Shown here: piece after piece, positions 24,171 to 37,300 of the stretch
Numbering within the stretch: the first letter of the stretch is position 1
Layout of the letters: every line of letters begins with the position of its first letter
Source: Cinclus cinclus
Taxonomy: Eukaryota; Chordata; Aves; Passeriformes; Cinclidae
DNA: 64,000 nt
Reading direction: 5' to 3'
NCBI RefSeq assembly: GCF_963662255.1
Contig: NC_085049.1
Coordinates: forward strand, 64,961,158 to 65,025,157
Program-made: the position numbers and the translations under genes
The notes under the pieces: model-generated
What the model saw: only the letters and a program-made list of their open reading frames with translations
Databases searched by the model: none
Told to the model about the DNA's origin: nothing

Positions 24171-25404
24171 GCTGCTAGTGAACCACTCTGTTATAATCTA
24201 TTTCTGCTTATGTCAGCTATTCTTGAAAACAGATAACATTTTCTACCTCACACTCATATGTAAAAAAGAGGAGAAAGCTGACAAAGTGTGTTTGTTCAAA
24301 GCAAGCATTTATTTAATGTATTTCTTATATCATATGCAGAATAACTAAAACAGATTATGGACTTTCTGATCCCACCACTACTCTGAAGTGCCATCTAGTG
24401 TCACTGAGGGAGAGCAACAAAGTTACTGCTAATTAGAGAAAACCAGAAAGAAAAAGGTTTATGAAGCTTTATGAGAAGAGGGTGCTCAAATTCACATACA
24501 CTGCTGTTTTTGTCTTCTATTTTTTTAAGTCAGAGGTGCAGAGCTGTGAAATCAACAGTCTTTTGGTACACCCACCATCAAATATTTTTGCTTTGAACAA
24601 GATGGGTTTTTGCTCGTTCTCTCTGTATTCACTCATTGCTCTGAAGTGAGTTCTGCTTCAGAGACTTGCCTACATCTGTGTTTCTTGGTTTTTGTTGGGT
24701 TTTTTTTTCATTCAGAAGAGTTGCCCTAATTTAGCTGAAAGTAGTTCATTCAAAAAAAAGGAAAATAAATTAGAGTCATGTTAGTGAAAAGTTGCAGAGC
24801 ACTGAAGGGGAAATATGGGCTGTGAGATAGACATTCAATATTAACTACCTCATCTTCAAAATGAAATAGTGAAATGTTAAAAAGTTGATAATTTTTACCA
24901 ATGCCCCAGCAGCTCCATCTGCAAAAGAACAAAATTTCTGTGGATGTCCTGAAAAGGCACAGAAACTGTTTAGCTGTTTGGATTACACTCAACACAAACA
25001 CTCAAACAGCCACACTCATCAATGGCTGCATTTTAAGTGACACAAACCAGCCTTTGGCCTCCTGCCCCGCTTCCTGCTCTGGAAGCTCAGGGCTGTTAGT
25101 GTGCTCCAAGTGCATAGGAGGATCAGTCTGGATACAGGCACTACAGAAGGCTGTTTACCCTGCCTGTTAAACACCACACTTTCCTTTCTGAGATATAAAG
25201 AAATAGTTTCTTCATAACTGCTTTGTCAGGCAGTTTTCTTTCTCGTTGTGTACGTTATGCTGCTTGAAAGCTTTGGAGATTTCTTCTATGTGGGTGTCTT
25301 AAGTCAGCAGAGCAGAAGAATGTTAATGCTCTGTTACTGCCTGCTTAAATTGGATTTAAATCTGCAGGAGAAAGAATGGAAAAACTATGAGGAATTTTAT
25401 TGTT

Positions 25405-25430
25405 CTATTTATTTATTTATTTATTTATAT
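25405..25430 (+). repeat. (TATT)n microsatellite
   Basis: Tandem TATT tetranucleotides run from tctatttatttatttattta into tatatatttc. Confidence 0.88.
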
Positions 25431-25710
25431 ATTTCGCACACCTTTTTAGACCACAGCAGAAAATTAAGAACAAAATTATAGCAGTGTGATGAGAAGCAGT
25501 GATGGTTGTGTTTCTGTATCCATGTGTGTTTCTGTAGCATGAAACATGGTAATAATTGTAGCCCTTGCATCTGCAAACACTTCCCCACATGAAAAGCTCC
25601 AATATTCTCACTCGGAGGACCTGAAAAAAATTTGGCATCAATTTTGAAGGTAAATTTTGAAAAATGTTTAGAAGTTGCCGTCCACGCTTTAAATACAAAA
25701 GGTTGTTTTT

Positions 25711-25773
25711 AAACAAACAAACAAACAACAAACAAACAAACAAACAAAAACCAAAACAAAACAAAACAAAACC
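25711..25773 (+). repeat. (AAAC)n / (AAAAC)n simple repeat
   Basis: AAAC units pass into AAAAC units over about 63 bp, upstream of the largest CR1 copy. Confidence 0.9.
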
Positions 25774-26009
25774 CTGAACTGTCTAAAACACCTCTATCCA
25801 GGAAATTTTCATGCCAGTTAATGTTTCAGGTACTTCCTTTGGCCCACACTCAGAAGGAGAGAAGGTGAATATCTGAAAATCATGATTTCTAGTCATAAAT
25901 GGCAAGATATTTTCTTTAGATGCACAAATGTTAATTGATAAACTTTTTTGTTCCTAGCTTTTGGCAGAATGGGCGGTAGCAGATGCGCTGCTTTATTCTG
26001 GATATTCCC

Positions 26010-26920
26010 TGGAAAAGATAGACCGTACCCTCAGAAATTTCTCTGATGATACAAAACTGAGGAGGGGGGTTGTGTTTTTTTGGCTGATCAGCTGGAGGCT
26101 GCGCTGCCATTCAGCGGGACCTTGTTAGACCGGAGAACTGGGCAGAGAGGAACCTAACGAGGTGCAACAAGGGCAAATTCAGGGTCCTGCACGCGGGGAG
26201 GAACGGCTCAAAGTGCCAGCACAGGCTGAGGGAGGGGGGCTGACCTGCTCAGAGCTGCTCCTCAAGGACGGGCCTGGGAGCCCTGGTGGGTCACGAGAGG
26301 ACGGTGATCCAGCAGCAGCCTGGTGGCCAGCAGGGTCAGCGGGATCCGGGGCTGCGTCAGGAGCAGCGCGGCCAGCGGGTCGAGGGAGGTGGTCCTGACC
26401 CTCCACTCAGCCCTGGCAGGACAGTCCTGGTGCCGTGTCCAGTTCTGGGCTCCTCGGCACAAGAAAGGGAAGGAGCTGCTGGAGAGGGTCCAGCGGCGGG
26501 CCACAAAGGTGATTTGGGGTCTGGCGCATCTCTTTTATGAGGGAGCTGGGCCTGTTTATTCTGGAGAAGACTGGGAGGGGACCTCTCAGTCAGATCAGCA
26601 CCTGTAAATATCTCAAAGGTGGATGTCAAGAGGATGGTGCCAGACTGTTTTCAGAGGTGCCCAGTGACAGGGAGAGGAGCAGTGGCCGTAAATTAAACCA
26701 CCAGAATTTTCATCTCAACATGAGAAAAAACTTCTTTACACTGAGGGTGGCAGAGCACTGGACCTGGCTGCTCAGTGAGGTTGGGGGGCAATCTCAGTTT
26801 TCTGGGCAGATTCAAAATCCACCTGGACAAGTTCCTGTGCAACCTGCTCTAAGTTGCCTTGGCAGGGGAGTTGGACTGGACGAGCTCTCGAGGTCCCCTC
26901 CAATTGTGATTCTATATAAA
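26010..26920 (+). mobile_element. CR1 LINE, 5'-truncated, about 0.9 kb, end of reverse transcriptase ORF plus 3' UTR
   Basis: CR1 is a non-LTR retrotransposon and this copy is dead. It begins in the 3' portion of ORF2: frame pieces resemble LLERVQRRATKVIWGL and VQFWAPR, in the CR1 reverse transcriptase C-terminal region, broken by frame changes. The 3' region follows, with aaaaacttctttacactgag, gttggactggacgagctctc and the terminal gtgattctat. Its 5' half is notably GC-rich compared with the AT-rich surroundings, so frames on both strands there are artefacts. It has the same orientation as the SLRP genes. The 5' border is approximate. Confidence 0.9.
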
Positions 26921-28334
26921 TGATTACAATTCACAAAACTTTCTATATTCATATCCAACATTAAAACAAACAAAATTTTCCCAATTCTTTATGTTATTGT
27001 CTCAACAGCATTGAGTATATATTTTGTGATAATTCATACTTACACCTTTAATTTATTTTCAACTAGTATATTAAAGCATATATTATATTTGAATAAAAAA
27101 GCGTTAGGAATTTTGTTGCTATTTTTGAAACTACAAGTTTATACATGTTACATTACTGTTTCCAGATGAAGACTTTAATTGAGATAAATTAGGCTAGTCC
27201 TGTTCTACACAGTAATTTTTGAAAGTGTTCAAATCCCTTAAGTCAGGGAAAATAGGGACCATGTGTCTGCTACTAAGCACATCTTAGAAGGCCCTTTCAA
27301 CAGGAAAAACTCAGAACCAATTAAAGCTAATCATGTAGCATTCTGATGCTGAATGCTTTAAACTTTTAATTTCAAGGTATTGATTCTTTGCAGGAATCAA
27401 AGACTTGTGAAGAATAAACCAAATTCCAGAGTATAGAAAAAAATGAAATTTCAAGATGCATAAAATAATCTCAATATGAAAGACAGAATAATTTTAACTG
27501 CTGCTTGCTTATGCCAGAAACTCTAGACAATTGAAACACTTAAAAAGGCTTATTCCCTTATGAGAATAAACCTTCAGAAGTTGTCCATACACGTCATTCT
27601 AACATGGAAGGAAAACACACAAATATTGCAATGAATTCTTGAAACAAAGCACTGACTTTGGAGTGTTGGCTAACAGAGAGAGATTGAGGGATCCTAAACC
27701 TCAAGTGACTTAATATTCCATCATGCCATCATGAAAATTAAACAAAAACATTAGCATTTTGGCTATATTTTAGTTTTCTATCCTTTACGGCACATTTTCA
27801 GCACCAAATTCTTTAAAGACATACCAATATTTGTATACAGGGGAGCCTCTGCATGTGTAGATTACAGAGAGATAGGCAAGATTGTGTGAATTTCTCTTTA
27901 ACAGATACAGATAATTGGATTGTTATGGAAAAACTTCAATATATTAATTCTTTACTGCTGTCAAAGGACTAAATTACAATGAAATGGTAATACTTCCTTT
28001 GAACTGTCTTGTTAGAATTCTGATACAGGATTGTCATGTTTCCTACTTCTTAAACAGTGTGAGTGGTTTCACACTATGAAAAACAAATGCAACAGCACAA
28101 GGATTTTAGATTATTCTGCAGAGCTGAGGAAGAAATAGCAATAGGAATTGAGGAGCACATGTCCCATTTACCAAAGCTCTGTCCTACAGAGGAGGAAGCT
28201 GAGGATGCCTCCAGCCCAGCTCCACCCTCCCTCACCTTTCAAGTGAGGAAGTTGAGATAAAAGAGCTTTCTAGCCTTTGGTTAGCTCATGGAGTGCTTCT
28301 GGGCTGGTATGAGAGCATGTTGTACATGAACATA

Positions 28335-29110
28335 TGTGAACCTCATGAGGATCAAAGCAATCCCAGCATTGGTACAGACTGGGTGGTGAATAGTCTGAGA
28401 TCAGTCCTGCAAAGAAGAATTTTGGGATACTGGTGGATGAATAATTGGATATGAACCAATAGTGTGCACATGTGGCCTGGAAATTAAAACATATCCTGCA
28501 TCAAAAGCAGCGTGGCCTTCACACCCAGAGAGCTGATTCGCTCCTCTTCTCCACTTTCCTGAACCACTCACCTGTAGTTATACATATAGATATACATATA
28601 TACACATATATATACTTATATATACATATACAGTGCTGGGCTCCCCAGCACAGGAAAGAGCTGATAGAGCAAGACAGAGCAGAGCCACAAGAAGGGTCAG
28701 AGGGCTGGAGAAACTCTCCCGCAAAGAAATTATGAGAGAATTGGAATTGTTCCAGGGAAAAATGCCTAAGGAGAGACATTATTGCAGCTTCCACTATATA
28801 AAACAGCTTTTAAGAAAGACAGAGACTTTTTACCACGGCCTGTAGTGACAGGATAAGATGCAATGGTTGTAAGCTGAAAGATGGTAGAATTAGGTTGGAT
28901 GTGAAGAAGATATTCTTTAAATTAAGGCTGGTGAGACACTGGAACAGGTTTCTCAGAGAAGCTGTGGATGACTTGTCTTTGGCAGCGTTCAAGGCCAGGT
29001 AGGATTGGGTTTTGTGCAAGCTGGCCTCACGGAAGGTATTGCACATTGCAGGAAGGTTGGACTACATGGTCTCTAAAGATCCCTTCTAAACCAAACCATT
29101 CTGTGATTCA
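28335..29110 (+). mobile_element. CR1 LINE, 5'-truncated, interrupted by a TA-rich repeat
   Basis: Recognisable CR1 segments include gatactggtggatgaataat, cctgcatcaaaagcagcgtg, cagtgctgggctccccagca, gagacactggaacaggtttc and the terminal accaaaccattctgtgattc. The order is collinear with the larger copy at 26 kb, and both overlap in the ORF2 end and 3' UTR. A TA/CA-rich repeat at 28577-28632 sits inside the element. Frames are broken and it is non-functional. Confidence 0.9.
28577..28632 (+). repeat. TA-rich dinucleotide repeat within CR1
   Basis: Alternating tatacatatagatatacata-type sequence of about 56 bp lies between two CR1 segments that are otherwise adjacent. Confidence 0.88.
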
Positions 29111-31137
29111 AAATGCAATAATAAGAGGGCCCTGAGTACACCAGCTGGCTGTTGCTGCCATGAGCAGCTCTTCCAGAGCCTCTGCCCACCCTAGACTTCT
29201 ACTGCTCATTGTCCAGGAGCTACATTTAACCTCAGTTCCTTGTCCTTCCCCTGAGCTTACAGCTGGGTTTCAGCAGGAGTGAGCAGCAGTGCAGGAGAAG
29301 GCAAGGTGGGAATCAGCAGTTACACAAGGCAGGGCAGCAGCCTCAGGAGTGAGGTAGCAGTGCCACAGCACCCAATGGAACACAGCAAAGCTGTTTGGGT
29401 GACTGGAACCATGGTGGGGCAACCACCCTGCAGCAGATGTCCACCGAGAGGCCAGGCTTAAAGGCAAGCTCAGATTGCAGGTCAATAAATACAATGCCAG
29501 GTACAAAACTAGGCATAGCATACCTAGAACAGAGCTAGGAATGGGATTCAGCTGGAATTCAGCAGCTGGACAATGGGTGGAGGCAGTGTGGCTGAAGAAT
29601 GTAGATGAGGCTGGAGTAAAATCTTCACCATCACCTGATTTAATTAGGAACCCAAACCCTGTTTTCCCAGGCCTTGGAAGGCACTTGTCTAAAAATGTTT
29701 TGATGTGAGTATGTGGCAAGTCATTAGTGGGGGCTTTCAGAAGAAGGATTTCCTGCTTATTGGTAAGGCAAACACCTTCTTGCCTTCACCAAGCTTTGAG
29801 TCAAAATGTTGTGGGCTATCACATGCGTATCTATTCCTTATTTGCTTGAAAGAATGTCCCTCATGTGGGCTCCCTGGATAAGCATTCTGAGACAACGCAT
29901 ATCTGATGGGTCTCAAGGTTATTCGATTATGGTTGTGTTAAAAGGTCCATAATAATGGCAAAGATTTAACTGCTAAAACACAGTGTAAACCCTTCACTTT
30001 GTGAATGAAGTTATTACAAATATGTGATCCTAGGTCTCATTCTATTTTCATGAAATTGAATAGGAGCAATGTGTTTGCTATACCCCAGCTGACTAGTCAT
30101 ATTATCTATTTCTATCTAGAAGCTAAGTTCATGCCAGCAGTTCTATGTGAAACCATCTTTTCCACTTAAATTTTATTACTCTTCTTAATCTTGGAATCAG
30201 ATATTTTTTCTCATGCATATTTGTTTCTCCTCTGAAAATTAAAAATAATCCATTGTATCTTCTTCAAAACCTTAAGGTAAGGCAAAAGTGTATATAAATA
30301 TAATCACACACATACAAACACACATAAATTTTGAAAAAATGGTGGAAACTGTGAAATTATAATTTGATAAAAACATGCTGTGGATCAGGGAATGTCAGCA
30401 AACCTGAGTACCTGAATGTCTGTTTTCTTATTGATGGTTTAGGTTGTATTCCAGAGTCTATGGCTACATCTGTATTATTAAGTGAAATCACGCCATTTTC
30501 AAACATGGCTTAGTCCCATCTCTGTTGTAAGGCTTTCTTGCCTCCTGAAACAAAGTGGCTTCATTTAAGCTTTGTTGAGAGTGATAAGTCCCAAACCCTG
30601 GCAAGGAATCTAGCTCAGGTTAGAATCATGCAAAAACCCATTCTGATATCCTAATGCTGCAAAGAATAACTTGCCAGTGTCAGGGACATGTGATTTATTA
30701 GTGTAAGTAAAACCTAAAGAGGAGAGAACTCATCAATTTCCTTTCATACAATAATTTTTTTTTAGTGACATTAATATTTTGCATTTATCTACACAAATAT
30801 TGAAAATGCTGTTAATCTTCCTGTTATCTGAATGCTTTCCTTACTTTTTCTACTCAGTCAGTTGTAGTGCTTTCTGCAATCCTTCATGGTAAAGTTCACC
30901 TTTGGGTTTTTTATATCTTTGAACAGCTGATAATACGGTGTTCTGATCTGACTGAGACTTGGGAAGAGTTACAGTATTTGACTGCAGTACTTTACTTTCC
31001 ATACCCACAGCACAAAAGCCATTGCAATCCAGTTGAGAAGAGAGAAGGGAAGGCATTCCTTCTGAGTTAGCTTTCTATCACTATTCCAAAAAAAGATGCA
31101 GCATCTTTCAAAATGTTGATCTGTTTTGTTGCATAAT

Positions 31138-31162
31138 GTATATATATGTATATATATATAAA
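31138..31162 (+). repeat. (TA)n microsatellite
   Basis: Alternating TA with a single TG interruption over about 25 bp. Confidence 0.88.
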
Positions 31163-31334
31163 AATTAAAATATTATGAAAGCATTAAAAGTTCTACTGGG
31201 AAGCTAAAGGGCCAGATATTGATTCCAGCTTTTGGTCCATTTCAGTTTACCATTTAACAAATAGACATACATTTATAAAAATATACAGATACAGAATTAT
31301 CCAAATACAATCACTAAGTGCTTGCTGAAGTCCG

Positions 31335-31376
31335 AAAAAATACGAGGTGAAGAAAAAATATGAGGTGAAGAAAAAA
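31335..31376 (+). repeat. 18-bp tandem duplication
   Basis: The unit aaaaaatacgaggtgaag (31335-31352) is followed directly by aaaaaatatgaggtgaag (31353-31370) and a further partial aaaaaa. The copies differ by one C/T. Confidence 0.9.
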
Positions 31377-34300
31377 GAGTTATGCTAAGTAGACAGAGGT
31401 CTGAAATCTAGGGGAGGTGAACAAGTTTAATTGGGAAATGCTGTATTCTCCTTAAAACATTGCAGAATGAGAAAAAGTTTGTGCAGCTGGACCGTTCTTG
31501 AGTTGGATGGAGATCAACTTAGACCTTAAGCACATTTGTGTCCATTCAAAATAAGTTTTTGAACACCTGTGACACAAAATGTCCTAAATAGTTTCTCTCT
31601 TTTCCAATGTATATAACTTATATAGTTATGTATGAAAAGCTTTGCTTGACTGAAAAAAAGAAAACTGTTCAGTGAGGCCTCAGGTGATGGTCTAATAGAT
31701 TCAGAGAACGGTCTTCTAAGTTTTTAGTTGACCTTTCAGAGAATTGTTTGTTTTGGCTTTTTTACTGTTGTGATTTTTAGAGGTGGCAATAAAATGGAAA
31801 ATACCTGTGGGTTAATAGACCATGACTGCTTCCAGACTTGTACATCCCATTTTGCTTGGCTCTATTTCTGTGACATTTCCTTGCAGATATTCTGCTGAAT
31901 ACATAGCTAAGAGAAGACTGTGGAGAAAATTGTTGGAGAATACTATTCAGACAGTTTACAAAAAGTGAGACTACTACTTAGAAGACTGATTATTTCCTGG
32001 ACTGGAGCTCTAATGGCACAATTTAGGTTCCAAAACATAAGTGTCTAATATTATTCTGGATTCTTTGTATGTGCCTGGCATCTTGCTGCTACTTCAGAAC
32101 AGGACAGGTCACCTTAGAGTCAAAGTAGCCCGACTCCCTTGGCTGTGCTGTAGAGCCCAGGACATGTCAGAGAGCAGTTAGATGTCCTTGCACCACCTGA
32201 CTGAAACCCCTTGATCACAGGCAATTACCTAAATGCAGATGTCTTCCTATCAAGTAATGTGAAGTTCTTTGCTTTGCCATCAGCTACCATTTGAAAAGGC
32301 CACAAGTGTTAAAGTCCTCTCCCACGATCTGTAAAGGTGAATTAGACACCTGAGAGCCTCTCAAATAATACTGGATGCCTACATTTAGGTAAGTCAATAC
32401 TGTTGTAATGTCTTTGTTGGAGAATTGAAACGCTCCCCAGGCTCCACAACCATTTATTACATCCCCACTGATGTTGAGGAGTGCCTGGACTCCTATCACA
32501 CATGAAGATGCCTGTGTCAGCTGTTTCTCAGGACCAAAATGTCAGATGAGTCCCACACCTGACACTGTTTATAGTAATAGACAGTCTGCATTTTGCAGAG
32601 AAGTGGATGCAAACTTAGTGAGATATAACGTGGAGTAACTTTTTTTAAAAAGTAGCTTTTCTAATGAGAAATTTGATTTTGTGAGATGCTTTTAACAGTG
32701 CCACGTGGCCTGTATAAAGCATTAGTAGAGTTTCTTAATAATGCACAATTCCTAAGACAAAAGGTGTTTCATGCAGCATGAGGTTAATCCGCTCTGGATC
32801 TCCCTATAAAAAATAAAGACAATTAAATCACTGGATTGGAATCTGTGGTTGCCAAAGCTGACCATTTAATATGGTCAAAAGCATATTTCCAGCCAGTCTT
32901 TCAGAGGAGCTCAAAGTCTCCAAACAGGAAAAGGATGAACAAATTTGTCTGGAAGAAAAAAAATATAAGAAAAATAAAAATACCTACATTTTAACATAAT
33001 TAAGACTGTGTCCTCAAATACCTCTTGTTTCTTGATATAACGCCCAAAAAAGGCCAGTTTTAACCATAACTGGCTTTTATTTTTTTCACTTGAAAACCAA
33101 AATGTAATCATAAGGGGAAAAAATTATGAGACATGAAGAAAAAATGAAAAGTTAAGATTAAATAATAGTGTCCTTGTACATATTAGTAATAAGAAAAAAA
33201 AATAAAACAGTTGCACTGAATATGCCAGAGACAAATCCACAGATAGCACGGCAGAAGATAGTTCAAAGAAGATGGAGATTTGGATGAGGAAAATAAATTC
33301 TAGTAATGTTATAGAAGTACAACTAAAGAGACCAAGACAAAGGTTAGCAATGGAAAATGAATAATCATTGTTTTCTGCATTTGGAGGGGAGTAGATGTGG
33401 TTTTTTTCACACTGATGTATTTTTGTTATATCATGTTCTTTCTAACGGAAAATAAAAAACAAAAAAAAAAAAGTTTGATAGTGAGAAATACTTTTGGATT
33501 TTTTTGTCATAGTAGTTTGTACTTAAACTTGACAGGAAGACATGTAAGAGATATTTGGTTCATTTAGAGTCCATTTTCATGAGCCTGAGACTGTCAGAAC
33601 ACTGATGTATTGTTACTGTTCATGGATTTTAAATAGGTAGATGCTGTCTCTACCTCAAGGCTAATAACCTGCCACCAGTCCTCAGCAAAATAATGTCAAA
33701 ATCACATACACCAGTCAGGTGGTAATGAACTAAGTGACAACTAATATGTAAAATATATTCCAATATTGGTAGCCAATTATATAATAATTATAATCTATCA
33801 AGCTTCACTTGCACAAGAGGTTTTGAACTTGGCAAAAGCATCTTCTGTAGTTGCAGTAGACTTGCCCAAGGTGCTTTATTTTAGAAATGACAGTGGGCAG
33901 TATTTATAAAGCTGCTGATTAAATGGTTCCCAAACTGTCCCACCTTCATGGCAAAGATTATTTATGACTTAGTAGATCTGTTTAAGTCCAGGATCACATA
34001 AACTAGGAGAAGGCCAAATGCTATATTTCAGTTGTATGGCAGAATCCAGAAGATTTAACATCCCTTCTGACCTTAAACTGTAGGGATCTGAGTGCAAACA
34101 GACATTGATAATGTTCAGGTTCTGGGAAGGTGTTTAGCACCCAATGATTTTCAAAGCAGGTCTATTTTGGTACTGCATTAACATAAACAAATAATAGGTG
34201 GTGAACTAACCAAGTCTGCCAAGTCCAACTCTCCCTTTTCCATAAATTATCTGTATTGTCTACAATACAGAAATACAGAGGTGCTGCTATAATTTTTACC

Positions 34301-37300
34301 TGTAACCACAACTTACAAATTCAACAGCTCCTTGAGATACTCTTGGATTCTTTACACTGCGAACCATTTGAATTGTCTCATGCTCCAAGGCCATCTAATT
34401 TTCTCTTACACGTGGATCAGCAGATTTTAAATGCTATGACAAAACAAACAGGCTCTTGCCTTCATGTTTAGTCCTCATTAAAAAAAAAAAAACCAAAAAA
34501 CTTTTCATCAGACTTTGGATCAACTCAAAGAAATTTTGCTGTTGACTATTTGAATCAAACCAAAGACAGTCTGAAAAGCAACAGAGAGGAGTATAAGAGT
34601 ACTAGAACATGGACACTGTCAAGTTTGAGGAAAAACAGTGAGCAGTTTTTTGAAAGGAGAAAAACAAAGATTCATGCTCAACTAAAGTATCTATTGTGGT
34701 CTGCTAATAGGTTGTGACACTATTACCATTTTTGTAAGTTTCCAAAGCTGGTATTTCCTTTTTAGGAGAAAGCAAAAGAAGGATTTGGATCACCACAAAT
34801 TTGGTAATGCTTATAGTATGTGCTCTAAAACTTTCCATTTAACATGTAAATCCTGTGTAGAGGTTGAAAAAATAAAATTTCAATTGGGAGAAATGGAAGT
34901 TTTCAGATGAAAATAAGCACCTACAACCTCCAGAATCTGGAACAGAACTGTTTTTAGTGGAACTCATTAAATATGAGTCAGCCTGCAGTAATGCTTTCAA
35001 AAAGCTGCAGAAATTTACAGAAATACTTAATCTTATAATATTTTTTATTCACTATATATAGGTTACCAGGCTGTATTTTCAGTGTTTAGAGACATAGAAA
35101 ACATGTATAAACATTATGTTAGCTCCTTATAATTAAGTGGTTTGCTGCATGGTGTCCATGGAACAGCCTTTTCCCTTAATGGAGCTTTCTTAACCCCTGC
35201 TGCAGGTTGCCATCTACAATGAGCTAATCTTAATTTCATCTTGAGAGTAATATTTACTTTAAATTCTGAGTGATCAGAGGTAAAACCTCATGTTCATTTT
35301 ATGTGGCAGTGTGAAAAGTTATAGGAGGAATTTTTCTGCAGCTATATGTTCCCATGGCAAAAATACCCTATTCCTGATACTGGGCACCCAAATCTCTTGG
35401 CTCTGTGTACCAGATGCATGCAAAGGTTTAAGACAAAAGCAAAGCAGCAGTTGGCTTAGATAATATCTATTAAGTTTTGGCAATCTGAGTCTTTTGGGGA
35501 AAAAGATACTAAATGCAAATTGATTGGGAGGCACTTCCATTTATGCAGAAGTGTATAGGAGCTATAAAGAAGGCAGTTTTACTGGAGAGAAAAAGCAGAG
35601 AGGATATCACTGATAAGTGTAGAAACAAAATGGTGACACTGCAACTCGACAGTATTTGATGGTTAGATTTCAGCCAGCTCAAATTGATAAACTTGCAGTG
35701 AATTATGCTTTCAGATTCTTTCATTATAGCCTATAAGACTTGGCCCTCTCCAGCCATGAAAATATGAATTGGAAAAAAAAAAAAAAAGAAAAGAGCTTTG
35801 GATCACATAAAAGAAATATTTCTATTCATATATCACAAGACAAAGAAAATTAGATTATAATAGGTTTTGATCATATTTCCTATCAAAGAAAGATGAATAA
35901 GGTACAAAAGAAAATAAATTTTGAAGACAAACTGGAGTATAGTATTTGTAAAGGTAAAATATTAAGATGTCCTGACATAATCTGTGTGAAGCATATTCAT
36001 AACCAGTTTGCAACTTAGATGGCATAGATGAACTTACGTTTTATTTTGTGTATTCCTTCAAAATTATCTAGACTTAATTCACATGCTGTTTAATGATTTC
36101 TGAGAGCTACCAAAAGAGCCCCTTCACAGAGCACAAATTAGGGCCAGAAAAAAATAAATCACCCAACCACAGTCCCACCCTCTGTTGCAGAAGAAGCAGT
36201 GCCTTCCTTTGCTGGGTTGTAGTACCTACCTGCTCTCCCAAACAGAGGTTCATGAGGTGAGAGCTTCACGAGGCAGAACAGTAAGATTAAGAAAAGCATA
36301 AAAATTATGCCAAAGGGACAGTATTAAATAACAGATGGGAGAGATGGCAAAAATCTTATTTAAAAGGGAGGAAAATCTCTTGTTTTATATCTTAAACTTG
36401 GAAGGCATTGTGGTTCTTCATTTTGACTGTGCAATTTCCATAGCTAATTTAAAACAGTCAGCAAGACAGGAACTACATGAATGAACAAGTCCCAGCTGAA
36501 CTTTATGTGACCCAAGCTTCTACCATATGCTAACTTCAAAATACCATCAGTTTACTTCATAAGATTTGTAAGCTATAAAGATATGCATGTTTTGTATTTC
36601 TTTTATCAGAATGAGAAAAAGGGTGGACACTTGACATACAGAAAAACTGGTTCATAAATACAAAATGATTTTGTGCCAAAATCAGACTAAGTCTGGGTTA
36701 TCCTGTACTTTCAGCCAATGTTCAAGTTTATTTGTACAGCAAGTGCAAAACTTCACCTACTACTGAGAGTTCAAAATATATATTAATTCATTATAATATT
36801 TGGCTTGTCCTTTAAAACAAATTTATTGTCAGAGAAAGCACAAATAGTGCCTTTCCTGTGATTTTTAAAATTCTCTTTGCAAATATTACGCTCCATTGCT
36901 CACCTTGATATATCTTCCATAGAGTAAATCTTGATATTCCCTTAGAGGTTATCTCTTTCTATATTAAAATATTTTTTATTGCAACTGATATATTACAACT
37001 GATCTCTTGCTGAGTGCTGCTGCCTGTTGCTACATTTGCAGTCAAGTCACAGTTGAGGTTTCCTTGGTCAGCCAAAGCTAATGAAGTAGTTTTCAGATAA
37101 ATATCATTCTGTGCATGATAAACTCCATCTGGTCTCCATTTTTGCACATGCAGAACAACAGCAGCTTTGTCCATTGCTACATTTCCAGTCCTGATACCAT
37201 GCAGTTTTTCCCTCGGATTAATTTTCTATTGTAATCCCACTGGTTCACGTTCACTGCTTGGCACCATTCAAGTTGTAATGTAGTAACGACCTGTCACCAA

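Noticed and set aside
26162..26923. Several long open frames on both strands
   Set aside because: They lie in a GC-rich, frameshifted CR1 copy. The sense frames are fragments of CR1 reverse transcriptase and the rest are chance.
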